This document shows, in pieces, positions 1-11,500 of a DNA stretch of 64,000 bases. The position numbers and the translations under genes are program-made. Within the stretch, counting starts at the first letter, position 1. Every line of letters begins with the position of its first letter. This stretch comes from Lepas anatifera (Eukaryota > Arthropoda > Thecostraca > Lepadidae): assembly GCA_034440635.1 (NCBI GenBank), contig JAOTON010000043.1, positions 186,001 through 250,000 of the forward strand. The letters are read 5' to 3'. The notes beneath the pieces were generated by a model. The model was not told the DNA's origin and made no database searches. It was given only the letters and a program-made list of their open reading frames with translations.

Positions 1-261
1 TTCAATTTTAGTACTTTTTCTGCAATAGTCAAGCCACACGTTTGCAAATGCCAACGAGTGGCTGATCCCCGCCGTCAGACCGGAGCCTCGCCGCCACAGC
101 TACATATGTATAAACAGCTATTCACCCGGCCCACACCGCCGAGGGCTCGCAACACTGCCGCTCTGTGTACAGTTTCAATCAGTCGGCTGATTGGCCTTTT
201 TGTGCGTCGTTTCCGAGAGCCACCCACACAGCGCTGTCAGCGGCCGACACCAGCGCTACGG

Positions 262-608
262 CACGGCGGCAACCCGCAACCGGCTGACTCCAACCCGTAC
301 AGACAACATGTGTCACGGCGGCACAGCAGCGGCGCCGACAGGCAACCCGCACTGACTCCAACCCAGTCACAGACAACACAGTGCTGCGTCACGGCGGCAC
401 AGCAGCAGCGCCGACAGGCAACCCGCACTGACTCCAACCCAGTCACAGACAACACAGTGCCCCACCCAGAACCGCACTGACTCCAACCCAGTCACAGACA
501 ACACAGCACAGACTCCAACCCAGTCGCAGATTCCAACCCAGTCACAGACAACACAGCGCAGACTCCAACCCAGTCACAAACACAGATTCAACAGTCAAAG
601 ACAACACA
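262..608. repeat. Irregular minisatellite with GACTCCAACCCAGTCACAG core
   Basis: The core GACTCCAACCCAGTCACAG followed by acaacacag recurs at least six times, starting near 286, 354, 430, 479, 510 and 561. The first copies sit in longer units of about 68-76 bp that also carry a CACGGCGGCACAGCAG segment. Later copies are shortened to about 30-50 bp. An open frame of 140 codons (58..480, plus) crosses it, but the translation is only the repeat and resembles no known protein, so I treat the region as non-coding. Confidence 0.75.
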
Positions 609-1596
609 GCCCACAGGAGATGGCGACGGGCTTAATCCGGCGTCTATACAGGGAGGCGTTTTTTAATGCGCCAGTTCTGATATAGGCAGACCCGGGACTG
701 GACAGCACATCTGGCTAGATTTGTCCGAGAGTCTGGGAAGGGCTCCATCAGTCTCAGTCCTGACCTCAGCTAACCTCACCAATGACAACTCCCACTCACT
801 CCCACTCGCACTGGACCGTCGGGAGAGGTGTCAAAACTGAGCCTCTCACTCGACGGCATACGCGTGTCCAGCGAGACGCCAGACACCACCAATCCAGCAA
901 TGTCAGCGCAACAATATCCAAACATGTTTTGACTGAGTTGAAGACACAGCTCCAACGCGTAACGGCACGGGGTGTTGCGGTGGAGGGCGCGAGTTACCAA
1001 CCATCCCCCACGCCCACCGTCTCGCGCCGCCACAGCCCGCAAACCATCTGGGAGCGGGTTGTGGAGCCGCGGACGAACATGGCGGAGGACTCGATCCCAC
1101 GGCTGGGCTGTCAGAACCGGCGGTTATATGTAACGCCAGAAACTACCGCTCCCAAAACAAACGATTCCCGTCAGGACAGACGCCACTTCCGACCGTTACC
1201 CAGTGACATTTCTGACACCCCTGGCCGGTACACGACTCCCGCAGCCGAGGAGAGCACCATTACTCAGCTGGAGAGCCCTCCAGTTAAGGACCCTCCAGGC
1301 AGCGGTAAACGAGCACCATCGCACCGTTATAGCTCGGAGGAGGCCGCAGTCCGTATCAGAGCCCACAGCGGCACCGAGGTCGCAGCGCACATCAAAGAAA
1401 ACACCAGCGTCCTCCTGCCGTTACTGCTCCACAGCCGAGACTCGCAGATACCACAGAAGATGCAGTGTGCTAATTCTACAACCATCGACGTCATGAACAC
1501 TTCTCAGACCAGGAATCAGCTCTAGTGGCTCCCAACTGAACACACAAGAATAATTAAGGCGAACAGAGATTGGTGGGGCAAGTCACTGGCGCCGGA
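609..1596. other. No recognised gene; one long open frame
   Basis: This GC-rich stretch holds a 247-codon open frame on the plus strand (782..1525). It is the second longest uninterrupted frame in the window, after that in LINE ORF1. Its translation is rich in Ser, Thr, Arg and Pro, shows no hydrophobic core or known motif, and I do not recognise it. In CpG-rich DNA a chance frame of this length is plausible. It could alternatively be a 5' exon of an unknown gene, but I cannot support a start or splice sites. Confidence 0.3.
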
Positions 1597-1737
1597 GGGC
1601 CCGGATTTAAGAAGGGCACTATGGACTTTTCAACCCATTTCTTTCCAGTCAACACTTTAGGATTAGTGTTAAAATTCATCATTTAAGGGGGCACGGTTCC
1701 CCTCCCCGGTAGTTCCGCGGCCTATGGGGCAAGCAAA
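1597..1737 (+). repeat. Small dispersed element, family D copy 1
   Basis: This segment aligns end to end with 61619..61763. Both begin with a ggagggYcc-gatttaag stretch, share a central run around ttAGgRttAGTGTTAAA, and end in GGTAGTTCCGCGGCCTATGG (the other copy ends in CTAGTTCCGCCGCCTATGG). A short GC-rich sequence with this kind of end is typical of non-autonomous DNA transposons. I cannot define exact inverted repeats or a target duplication here. Confidence 0.5.
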
Positions 1738-2224
1738 CCTACGAGCGGTTTATCATAATCGACGGACCTGCAAACGTTATAAGCAAATACTCATGTACTA
1801 GACTATACAACCATGTTAGATTCATTGGGACCAATGAACCGTCGTGATTGCATTAGATCGTGTCGCAGTCAATTGCAAAGCTGGGGTGCACAGCATAAAC
1901 CTAGTAGCGTGCCCTACGTTAAACCAAAGGGCTTCAAACGTTTCGGTATTTTGCTGCCAAACACTCATTTCCATCGCAATGATATCAGCTAGTCTTCAAT
2001 GTATTGCCCAGTCAGAAACATTGAAATAACCACCTCCGGAAAGAGAACGTGATCAAAGCTGTCTATTTTCAGCCACCAACAAGCCTTGCAGCAGCATCAC
2101 AGCCCAGCAGAGCGCTGCAAGCAAGGATATTAGATGAGATCACCCGGACACGATCGCATATTAAGCTAGTTTGCCAGGTCAGGACCCCAGGCGGACACAG
2201 AGGATAATCACGATCAACAACCAG
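1738..2224. other. No gene seen
   Basis: Mixed-composition DNA without a convincing open frame or repeat. A 61-codon frame at 1844..2029 has no recognisable features. Confidence 0.5.
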
Positions 2225-2490
2225 TTAGCGGCCAGTGCAGAGGTGGAAAATATCAGCGATCAACAACGAGCCGGCCCAGCAGAGGTGGAAAATATCAGCG
2301 ATCAACAACGAGCCGGCCCAGCAGAGGTGGAAAATATCAGCGATCAACAACGAGCCGGCCCAGCAAAGGTGGAAAACAGCAGCGATAACAACAAGTAAGC
2401 GGCCTCTGTAGAGGTAAAAACAGCAGTGGTGCAAAACGCGTTGGCGGCCAGTGTAGGAGTGGAAAATGGTGGCAACACCGTTCTGCTTTC
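2225..2490 (+). repeat. 42-bp tandem repeat, readable as 14-residue units
   Basis: The segment GAGGTGGAAAATATCAGCGA recurs at 2240, 2282 and 2324, with a fourth variant copy at 2366, so the period is exactly 42 bp. Two more degraded copies follow to about 2480. Because 42 is a multiple of three, a 75-codon plus-strand frame (2171..2398) reads the units as near-identical 14-residue repeats containing AEVENISDQQRAGP. No protein family is recognised. It could be a coding repeat exon, but the short frame and lack of splice evidence favour a minisatellite. Confidence 0.8.
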
Positions 2491-3448
2491 GTCCGAGAAA
2501 GCAGACCAGTATGTTAGCGCACCAGCACTCCTCACGTGTGCGGAAATTCGCTGGTATTGTATCAGTGAGGTGTACAATTACTGCAGGTACGCTCGCGCCC
2601 CACCCCAGTTACAGCTAAAACCTCCACCACTGGAACTCAACTTGGGAATGCAGGGTGACACCAACATCGTTATTCCCGGCATCAGTTTAAAGGGAGATAA
2701 GCGAAAATTCTTATTGTGGTTTCTTGCTATTTGAAAAATCCTGATTACGAAACTGTCGATTATTTTTGTGTCTTCGGCAAAATTTTGGGAGGCCACTTAC
2801 TTATTATCGAAATAGGTTAACAGTTCCGATAAAATGTTGAAACCTTTACCCATCACTTACTTTTCGAAAACTATTTAAAGTTGAAAGTAATGTTTTTTGT
2901 AATAAAATTGTATGGTCTCCTGCATTTGTATTTGAATTAATTTTACAAAGCCTTTAAAAATACAAAATGAATTAGTTTACCCTTGAAACGGAAAAATATG
3001 ATTACTCAATTCTTCAGCCGTTTCGGACCTCGGGTCTTGAGTCGTTTTCTGCTTCAGCCCCAGGATGACGAAACTTTTGCGTCAGAAGGTCCGTGACCCC
3101 CTATGAGGTGGCTGTACGTTCTGATTGGTCAATTGTGATTTCTTAAAAGTCCTATATTTTTGTTGTAGCATTATTTTTGGCTGTAGCTTTTTTAAATAAC
3201 TTTTATTCAATAGTTTCAAACTTTCAAGTCACTGCTTAGGAAAATGGGACCGGTTTTTAGAATTTGATAGCCTTAGCCGGAGGTACGTCATTTACATCGA
3301 TAAGAGGTGTACCGGTAAAGTCCTCTAGAAATGTTGACTTTGAGAACAATTTTAAGGCATTTGCAGGCCGAATTGGCAAAATGAGAATAGGACTCTGAAA
3401 TAACTTGTTGTGACCTTTGACCTAGCCAATAATTTTTCGCTACTCACT
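2491..3448. other. AT-rich non-coding stretch
   Basis: From about 2740 the sequence is AT-rich with frequent stops in all frames. A TGACCTTTGACCT direct repeat of hormone-receptor half-sites (about 3412) lies just before the TTAA-flanked repeat end. No gene is supported. Confidence 0.5.
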
Positions 3449-3505
3449 TTAAGCGAATGTGGCACCTTCAAAACGGGATTTTAATTGAGATAGCCAAGTG
3501 ATAGG
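3449..3505 (+). repeat. Solo end of the TTAA-flanked MITE family
   Basis: Beginning at TTAA, the segment reads GCGAATGTGGCACCTTcaaaacgggATTTTAATTGAGATAGCCAAGT. This matches the reverse complement of the right end of the 28218..28673 element for over 50 bases with scattered mismatches. No matching opposite end was found downstream, so this looks like a truncated or internally rearranged copy. Confidence 0.6.
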
Positions 3506-3783
3506 GACCGCCCGCCTCGAAACCGCCCCATCAAAACTTCACTTAGCCCCAGGACTTACCATTAGCGGCGTGGAAAGGTAAAAATCCACCACCCACCGAA
3601 CCCCTGCATCCCGAGGTGGTTACGTGGTTAACTTGGGCACGTGACGTAATGCTCGGCCCACTGCGCGCACAAATATTTCTTGCTTGGATCTCTCTAAACG
3701 CTACGTGCTAAACCTGTATCCGGTGTTATCGACTATAAGTGGGAAAACCTTTCTTCAACGACTAGTTTGAAACGTGGAAAAAA

Positions 3784-3806
3784 ATATATTATATATATAT
3801 ATATAA
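3784..3806. repeat. TA microsatellite
   Basis: A run of alternating T and A dinucleotides lies in an A-rich context. Confidence 0.9.
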
Positions 3807-3959
3807 ACATACCAAGAAAACAGCCTGAAATCGATAACTATGAGTCCAGCTCCTTATAATAGTCCCTCTTTAGCTAGGCATGCTTCATTTGTATAAGCAT
3901 TCATTAGCGGCGCGAATAAAACAAGTTTAATCTGGCATAGAATGAAAGACGAATTAGGC

Positions 3960-4122
3960 GGTGGCAGATCCAGGACCTCATTGGGAGGGGAGGGCTAGGG
4001 GGCTGGAGCCTGCCCGCCATGGCCTCGGAACAGCCTCCGGTTATGTATTAACTATTAACTATAGGCACTCTAACATTGGGAGGGGGCTTGAGCCCCTAGC
4101 CCCACCCTTGTATCCGCCACTG
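3960..4122 (-). mobile_element. hAT-like MITE, family A copy 1
   Basis: The element has inverted ends: GTGGCAGATCCAGGAC on the left, and TATCCGCCACTG on the right, which reads CAGTGGCGGATA from the other strand. Inside are GGGGCT-AGGGGGCT stretches and, on the minus strand, AGAGTGCCTATAGT. That core is shared with the copies at 38843..39001 and 48967..49121 in the opposite orientation. Ends starting CAGNGGC are typical of hAT-superfamily MITEs. No transposase is encoded and no clean 8-bp duplication is visible. Confidence 0.65.
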
Positions 4123-7100
4123 GAACCAGTTATCCTGAGAGTTTGGCGACAGGACCATAGGAAGAGAAAAATCCCGGATTGTGAGGGAAGCTTAAGGAAT
4201 CGAGTCTTCCGTAAAAAAATATATTTCTCAGACCATTTGCACGCCCGGACATTGCTGTTTCTGTACATTTTTTATCCGTTCAACAAATACCTGCAGAGCC
4301 AACGTCACCCAGCTCAGCTCAGCTCTCAGCCTACCCCTCCACCCACGCCACCAGCAGAGCACTCGGATCGGCACGTCCGCAGCACGGCGGGCCGCCCCCT
4401 CACCCAGTCAGTGCAATAATGACGTCACTGGGGACCGCAGACGACTCCGACAATGCCTCAGCAAGACCGCCACCTAACCGTAATCATCGTGCAACAATTC
4501 CACGTCAAAACAAAACAGCCGGCGGTACACTTCTGAGCGAGTTCAGCCGCTCCGGAAATCGACGTCTTTACATTCCAGGTGGTTAAAATTCCCGCAGCCT
4601 TATCAGCGCTATCAGCTCTGACTTTTTGCTCAAACAATGCAAACGTGACCCGAGCCCGGAAACAGTCCACGTGCTGAATCACCGCCGTCGGCGCCCCCTA
4701 CAGGACAGGGACGCCCGCTACCTCCGCGGAGAGGTGTTAGCAGCCGACTGACTGCCAAGACCAGTAATGGCGGTGCGGTGGCTCCTCGGCACTGCAACAC
4801 ACTGAAGATTGTCGCGAGCATTCATTCGTGCCCGAAATTTAGGCGGAGCCCCGGAAAATAAATTAATAACTGTGCTTGCGACATGTTTTATGTACCAAAT
4901 ATGCAGGGTTTTCGCCGAACAAGTACATTTTGCACTCGGGCGAAACTTTGGTCCCGGATTTACTTTGACAAATGCAGGGAAAGGATGCCTATGTAAAATT
5001 TAACAAACATTAACATTGCGCGGCGGTATCTGTTCTAGATGGAGGTAACATCACCCCACGAGTAGCGAAAACCAGGCTGAAACTGAGGACCAGACAGTGT
5101 CAAGACACACGTGACCATATTTCTTTTTGCACTAATCATGATAAATGCTTCCAATGAAACGCAGGAACCCAGCGTCAACTACGAGCGAACGAATCAATTT
5201 TCATTTGACGCAAATGGGAACGCATTTCCGCCCGTTCTTTAAAAACTTCTAAAATCGATTTGCACCGGCGCTCGGTGACCGTCCACCCTCGCTTCCGTGA
5301 CCTCGGGGAAGGACCGCCGCGGGGCAGGCGGGCTCGTCTCGCTGCGCCATGACATTGGGCATGACCTGAGACGGGCGCTGTGACCCCGGGACGGCGGTAC
5401 CGACACGCGAGCAGACGATACATCATCGGGAGCGGAGCCCCGCGGAGCTGAGACGGGACTTCGACGCCGCAGACAGCAGCAGGAGACCGTTCCCACGGGT
5501 GGACTGAATCACAGGGATGAAGTCTGTGAGGTCTTCTCCAAAGCATTGGCTCGGCAAATAGGGACGTTCTAAATTTAAATATTGGAGCAATGAAGGCAAG
5601 GCCTAAGAACAAACCCAATCAAAGAGAAGCAAAACTACTGTATCTGATATTCCTCGGTGATATGAGCACTTTTGATTATTCGCAGATACTGTGAACGAGC
5701 TCCCTGATAGCAATGCCAACGAGACTGTAAATAAAGAAAACGTTAGCACCGTTTCTGAACATGTAATGACCATCTTAATTCCAAGGTTCTCTGTACATCC
5801 GAAAAAACCTTCGTGTTTCAATTTTATGACTGACATCTTGAGATAGCGCGACATCAGAAAAGAGAGCAGAAAATGAAGCAATGTTCGTCCCATCTCATTT
5901 TCCGTGACCTGATGCGGGTTGGTAGACCGTGCAGATCATCTGCAACCCCAGCACGCCCGCAACAATGATCCGAAATCAAAGGCGGCGTGAAGACGGGGGC
6001 CAACCTAACCAGCGGACCGTGTGGCCTAATACCCAACTACGTCATCAACATTGTTCCTCCTCACCTTTGGACGCTTTATGACCACCAAAGTTGGCAATAT
6101 TCAAACTCCCCACTGAACTCATTATCACCCCGAATATTTAGAACCCTAAACATCGCGCTTTCAAGCCGGATCTGTTCTTAATGGACCTGCGCTGCAAGTG
6201 CTGATCTGAGACTGCATCTGCTGAACTACATGTCGCCCGCCACGACGAACAGGGCGGGGCGGGTCTGCCCAGCGCCCATCTCTCCCTCCCCAGCGGCTCG
6301 CCGACGAGGCTCCGCAGTGGGGGCGGTCAGCTGACGTCGAATCCGACGGCGAGTCAATACCGACGCACAGGGTCGTCTCTCGGCGCAGACACATGGGGCG
6401 TCTCCCGGCGCACAGGCAGGCGCAGACACACACTGGGCGACTCCCGGCGCGGAGGCAGAGATATACTGAGGTGCAGAGCCAGCCGCGCCGCTCACGTGCC
6501 GCTCTCCGGAGTTGATATTGGGGTGATTTAAGCACACGATAGGCACGAAGGGCCCTGCTCCAAGTCGGCCGATTTGAGGAAAGTTTTTAAATGTTTGGCA
6601 TCACTTTTAATAATTGAACGGGCTGGAAAATAAGACGTCCTGTGGAAATATCACAGCTGACCCGATGCGGCTAGTCGCATGACCGAAGCCGTTTGCCGAT
6701 TAATTACGACCTTTTGTCGTCTGTTTGACCGTGTGGGGTGTGACGCGGCCAACTATAAACACGGAATACCTGGGTTAAAGGGCTGAGCCGACTGCTTTGT
6801 TCTCGACCTCGCAGCACACGTCACAAGGGCGTGAAGATTCCAAGCGTGCCGGAATTTCCGCAGCTGGAGGTGGAACTCCGAACCAATGAGCAGCCAAATG
6901 GGGCTGTTACCATTCGAAACCGTGTCCGACTATCGCCGGAGCGCGGTTCAGAGTAAAAACAATGAACACAAGAAACACGCCGTTTTAGAAGTGACAAGCC
7001 AATGGGTAATTTCCGTCGAATCCAGACCTGTTTCTGGTCGAGTGGGCAGGACCGCAGGCGGGTTGTCGGGTTTCCAGACCACTAGCCAAGGTCATGGGCT

Positions 7101-7844
7101 GAAGTCAAGGTCGCGGGTGTCGGATGGCGCTGTTGACGGAAGTTACAAAGCGTGCTATCAACCGGTTCTATCGATGGAAGGGCTAAAAGAGGCAATTTGA
7201 AGGAAAATACGTCCAATACGCACCAAGGTCTCTGTCCCCGTATTCAACTGTTTACAGACAATTCTACAACCTTTCCGAACAGACTTTGCCTCCTCTCATG
7301 ATTGCAAAATCAGCCTTGTCTTTGGAATCCTGATCGACTTTTCGCGGTAGGTTGTTGACACAAACCGGGGAAGGCTGGATTACATGTTTATGGAGAGGCG
7401 GCCTACTGAGGTATTGCTGATAACGACCGCGCAGGATAATGCCGGGTGAAACTGGCCGCCCAGATTATCCGCAATCCAGCCATCACCGGGTAAAAACAAA
7501 TGACATAACCGCCAAACGCTGACTTCATCTACTTAAACGCGGTGATTCGTTACCAGCTTTCCACAAAACGATAACAAAGGTCCAAAGGCACACCAGTGAA
7601 GAGTGCATTTTCCTTGTCGGTGGACTGGACAATCCGTAAGAGCAGAGGGCAGCTGCCGTCCCTCCTCTTCCGACGCGGAGTGACAATTGAAGCTTACTGT
7701 CGGATGAAGCACGACGCACCAACTACGAAACAGGCTGCCGGAATTCACTCTCATTGTGTGTGATCATGGTGAGAATGGGTAATAGCCATTTTACCAACAA
7801 ACAATTACCAAATACGCCAGCATATAATCAGTGAGCCGACGGGT
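4123..7844. other. No gene seen; probable intron of the Ig-domain gene
   Basis: This stretch follows the GTAAGT donor of the 7851..7996 exon on the minus strand, so it should be intronic unless a short exon escapes me. I looked for the second Ig domain of the gene and found no minus-strand frame with a cysteine-tryptophan-cysteine pattern. GC-rich patches at 5260-5500 and 6240-6500 contain chance frames. The latter has about three loose repeats of a GGGCGTCTCCCGGCGCA motif. Confidence 0.5.
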
Positions 7845-7850
7845 ACTTAC
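7845..7850 (-). other. 5' splice site of the Ig-domain exon
   Basis: On the minus strand the coding sequence ends TAC-A and is followed by GTAAGT, a consensus donor. The next exon must begin with two bases completing the codon. It was not found in the 7.8 kb available. Confidence 0.8.
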
Positions 7851-7996
7851 TGTAGACGACGAGTTCGAAGGCTATGGAGATCTCCTGGCTGGTTGCGTAT
7901 CTGGCCTTGCATGTGTAGGAGCCCGAGTCCTGCTCCTGCACGTTCATAACGTACAGCTCCCGGCCCCTGCCCGGTACGTATTCACTGGTGTGGATC
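7851..7996 (-). CDS. Fas2: Fasciclin-2-like Ig-domain exon (second half of Ig1)
   Basis: This 146-bp internal exon supplies one base, 48 codons and one base. The codons start IHTSEYVPG and contain YVMNVQEQDSGSYTC, the classic D-x-G-x-Y-x-C motif of the F strand of an immunoglobulin domain, followed by the G strand ending AFELVVY. It follows the 12092..12272 exon in the same phase, so the two halves join at an Arg codon into one Ig domain with 57 residues between the cysteines. Fasciclin-2 is a homophilic neural adhesion molecule with five Ig and two fibronectin domains. Here only part of Ig1 is present. The exon family is clear; the exact orthologue is inferred from the overall resemblance, and another L1CAM/NCAM-like receptor is possible. 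The acceptor (ctgccgccag, exon G at 7996) is chosen because phase and homology both fit. Confidence 0.75.
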
Positions 7997-8503
7997 CTGG
8001 CGGCAGCGTACTCCCGGTCAGAGTATGGCCAGTGTCACAGAAGGCACTCAACTCCGCCACGCGAAAATAACACTGGTGCGGGTCCTGGGGGCAGCATACT
8101 CCCGGTCAGAGCAAGGCCAGGGCCACACAGGGCACTCAACTCCGCCGCCAAAATAACACTGGTGTGGGTCCTGGGGGCAGGATACTCCCGGCCAGAGCAA
8201 GGCCACTGTCACACAGGGCACTCAAATTCGCCGCCAAAATAACACTGGTGTGGGTCCTGGGGGCAGGATACTCCCGGCCAGAGCAAGGCCACTGTCACAC
8301 AGGGCACTCAACTTCGCCGCCAAAATAACACTGGTGTGGGTCCTGGGGGCAGGATACTCCCGGCCAGAGCAAGGCCAGTGTCACACAGGGCACTCAACTC
8401 CGCCGCCAAAATAACACTGGTGTGGGTCCTGGGGGCAGGATACTCCCGGTCAGAGCAAGGCCAGTGTCACACAAAGTACTCAACTCCGCCACCAAAATAA
8501 CGG
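7983..8503 (-). repeat. Six-copy 86-bp array made from a splice acceptor
   Basis: Copies occur at exact 86-bp spacing (core GTCCTG at 8082, 8168, 8254, 8340 and 8426); the copy overlapping the exon is offset by 88 bp. On the minus strand each unit holds about 72 bases of intron end, including CTGCCCCCAG, and then the first 14 bases of the 7851..7996 exon. Five extra AG acceptors therefore precede the real one, with exon-like first bases at 8084, 8170, 8256, 8342 and 8428. The unit is not a multiple of three. Using the nearest extra site would reach an in-frame TGA after about eleven codons. Confidence 0.9.
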
Positions 8504-11500
8504 TAGATGTCATCCACCGAGCTGGCGAGCCGGCAGCGTTCCCCATAAATGAAAAAGCTAATAGATTTAGGGAAGGTACATTAACTTCAGACACAGAGAC
8601 GGGAGACTGGAACTATATCCGTCATATTGCCCCAGGGGAACTAGCAGCACATCGACAAAACTCTTTGCAAGAGTAATCATACCGTTCGCATAGCTGAAGC
8701 TCAAATGACTGTAGGATTAAGTATGTACAAAAAGGTGCACACTGCTGCGGAGGGGTGGCAAACAAATCACGTTACGAATCTAGGTTTGTGCAATAAAACA
8801 AACGGACTATAAGCCAACGACTCAAGAACAACACAAGTTGTCCTACTATTGGCCACAGATCGACGTATTACGTTCATTCGTCACATGTTTCTGACAATCG
8901 CATTAAAACAGAGCTATGCCTCGACGAAAACCATAAACATCCACATATGATTCATGGACAAACTATAGAATATCCCGCACTGATATCAAACGGCAGCGCC
9001 TGCAGCGACCATCCTCCACGCTCGTCCCATTCCTGGAAAGGGCTCCCTGGGGCGCAGCCCGGCTGATGTCATGTATCTGGCGCTAGACCGCGCTCAAACG
9101 GGCTATCTCAGTCCCGCTTCGGACAGCGCAAACCGGCCAGAACACGCCGCCAAAGAGCGCCATTTCAGAGCCACAGAAACACAGGAACAGAGCTGCACAA
9201 GCCCGGCGCGCACTCTCCGGCGGAGCCTGACGCAGCGCCAGAGAAACAGTCTACACCGCCAGAAGCGCCGAGTATACCCAGATACTCACCACGGATACAT
9301 GAGCAGGTGCAGAACGTTCTATTTACGTACTAGCTACGGGAACGGACTTACCGACTCGTGTAACTAGTAGTGTGCCTTTAGGACTCCCCGTTACGATAAG
9401 TACGTTTCCGCGACCGGTACGTAAATAGAGCGTACTCAAGAAGCTCATGTATTCAGGGTTTCTACGACGTCTTCTTCGGGAAGATAGCAATCTCTACAAA
9501 AACATGGTATTTACGGTTATATCACGGGTGTCCCATTTCTGTATAACAAACTGCTTTAGGCAAAATGAGTGTCTTTGACAAGTATGCCCATTTCATTTTT
9601 TGGCCGCAACACTTACATTTGTCCAGATATGAGCTCCCAAAAATGAAAGAATGGCTCCTCACATATCTGACAAAACTTTGACGGTACCGACAATTGCACT
9701 GATCTTAAGAGGGCGACCCGTCTGTTTATAACGAACAATCAGCACACCCTCTTCTCTCTGCTGAATGTAACAATACGAAGTCTGCCTGCACCGAAAACTT
9801 CCGACCTTGACATTGAGAGTACGCAGACCAACGAAACGGGGACCGTTTTACACACGCACCAGGGTCGCACTGCAAAAAGGGCGACCGAGTCCTGGCGATT
9901 GCACAACCAGACATAACACAGATGCGCCGTCTCGCATGAACTATCCACAGGCGTGACACCAGCAAAATAGCACTGCGACAAAAACAAAGAGTACCAGAAA
10001 GCCGTAAAAGTATGCGTTGCCACTCACCGTGTAGCGTCAAAACACCACACAGCCAACACAAAGCCCGGACGTGTCACATTTCATCAGCAATGCAATCAGC
10101 AGTGGCCATCTAGCATTGCGCCGGACGGAGTCATGCCCCTGATCGCATACAATCATGCAACAAATAGGTGGCAACACCGGACGTGGGAGGTGACAACACA
10201 GCTACGGTTGCGCTGTTGTGACTTCGAGCTAACCTGACCCCCTGCGACACTCGTAAACAGGTCGACTATTGTCCCATCACCCTCCCACCTGCCTCACTCT
10301 GACCAGGCTCACCTACCAAGCGCCCCACAGCGATCTAGACTCTGCTCAGGCGAGTAGAAACGCCGCTGTTACCGCGCTATGATGACAACCCGACGTAGTA
10401 ACACCCAATGAAGGCAACGACAAAAACTAGTTATGGGGAAAATGTCAGGAACACTTTGTTGTGGCGGGAGATAGATACCGTGATGACTTTGTCAACTTCC
10501 ACCACGTGCGCATCAATTTCCGTGGTAGGGACTGACCAAATTCTGGTTTAATCCATTGCATTTGATTGCTTAGTAAAACCTACTCCGGGTTTTTTTACAC
10601 TTCAAACGGAACGCAGGCACGCCCCGAAACCAAACCGCTTCAAAAGCTGAGAGCGTTTCAATTCAGCGGCGCGGCGGGGGTCGCGCCGCTCCGATCCGTC
10701 ATGCCGCTGAAGACAGCTGAACCCCAGCCGTCGGCTGCCACAGCTCGCGGGCTAATGGCTTCGTGACGAGCGCTCACAGGCCGGCCCGCCACCGACACCG
10801 GAACCCGCGCCGCCAGTTTTTGCACGCGAACCCATGGCCCTGTGCGGCGCGGCGGCTGATCCGTCACCCACGCGCCGAGGCTCCAGGCGGTGACGGCAGC
10901 AAGGACGGCGAACACACCGCGAGATGATGCATCAGGCGTCTCACTCTACAACGTCGTCAAATTCGATTGGCTGCTGCGGTCACGGGCATCGAAGAACAGG
11001 GGGGGGGCAACTCCAACTCATCGGCGGAGACGTGCCTTTAAAATTGAGGCGATTCTACCGATGTTTTTTCATTTACTTTGACATACCAGCGCGGGCCTAC
11101 GTAAGTGTCCCCAGTTTTACTTTTGTTGAACTGCCTTTGTCAGCGCTCTTCAAGGGGCTATCAAGGTCGAGTTTGACCTCCCACACCTCCTCTCGTAATC
11201 GCTAGGTCAGAGTCCTACCCTTCCCAGCAGAAAATCCGCGGCGACACCCTGGGCAGCAGCAGACCCTTCCCCTGCAGCCTAGCAATGCGCAGCGGAAGCA
11301 GACACCGACGGGGGCACATATACGCATGCTGAAGATGGCCATGCAAAGTTGGAATCTGTGGCATGCTCGAGAGCAAAGCGGACGGGACATCAACCAACGC
11401 AGAGCAGGCAACGTTACCTGGGTGTTGGTTGGCCAGCACTGAGAAGGTGGGAGAAGACCGGTTAGTGAAATTAGTGTGGGTCTAAATAGCTCTTCACCAT

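Noticed and set aside
262..608. Direct-repeat array considered as CRISPR
   Set aside because: Repeats are irregular and adjacent without unique spacers of constant length, and the DNA is clearly eukaryotic.
5175..5618. 147-codon minus-strand frame in the region where the next Ig exon was expected
   Set aside because: No cysteine-tryptophan-cysteine Ig pattern in any minus frame; the translation is Arg/Pro-rich and overlaps other chance frames.
10658..10915. Minus-strand frame whose translation starts like a signal peptide (FAVLAAVTAWSLGAWV)
   Set aside because: It begins at GTG, not ATG, lies inside the intron between the two Ig1 exons, and its remaining sequence is Arg/Pro-rich without a motif. 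It cannot be the missing first exon.
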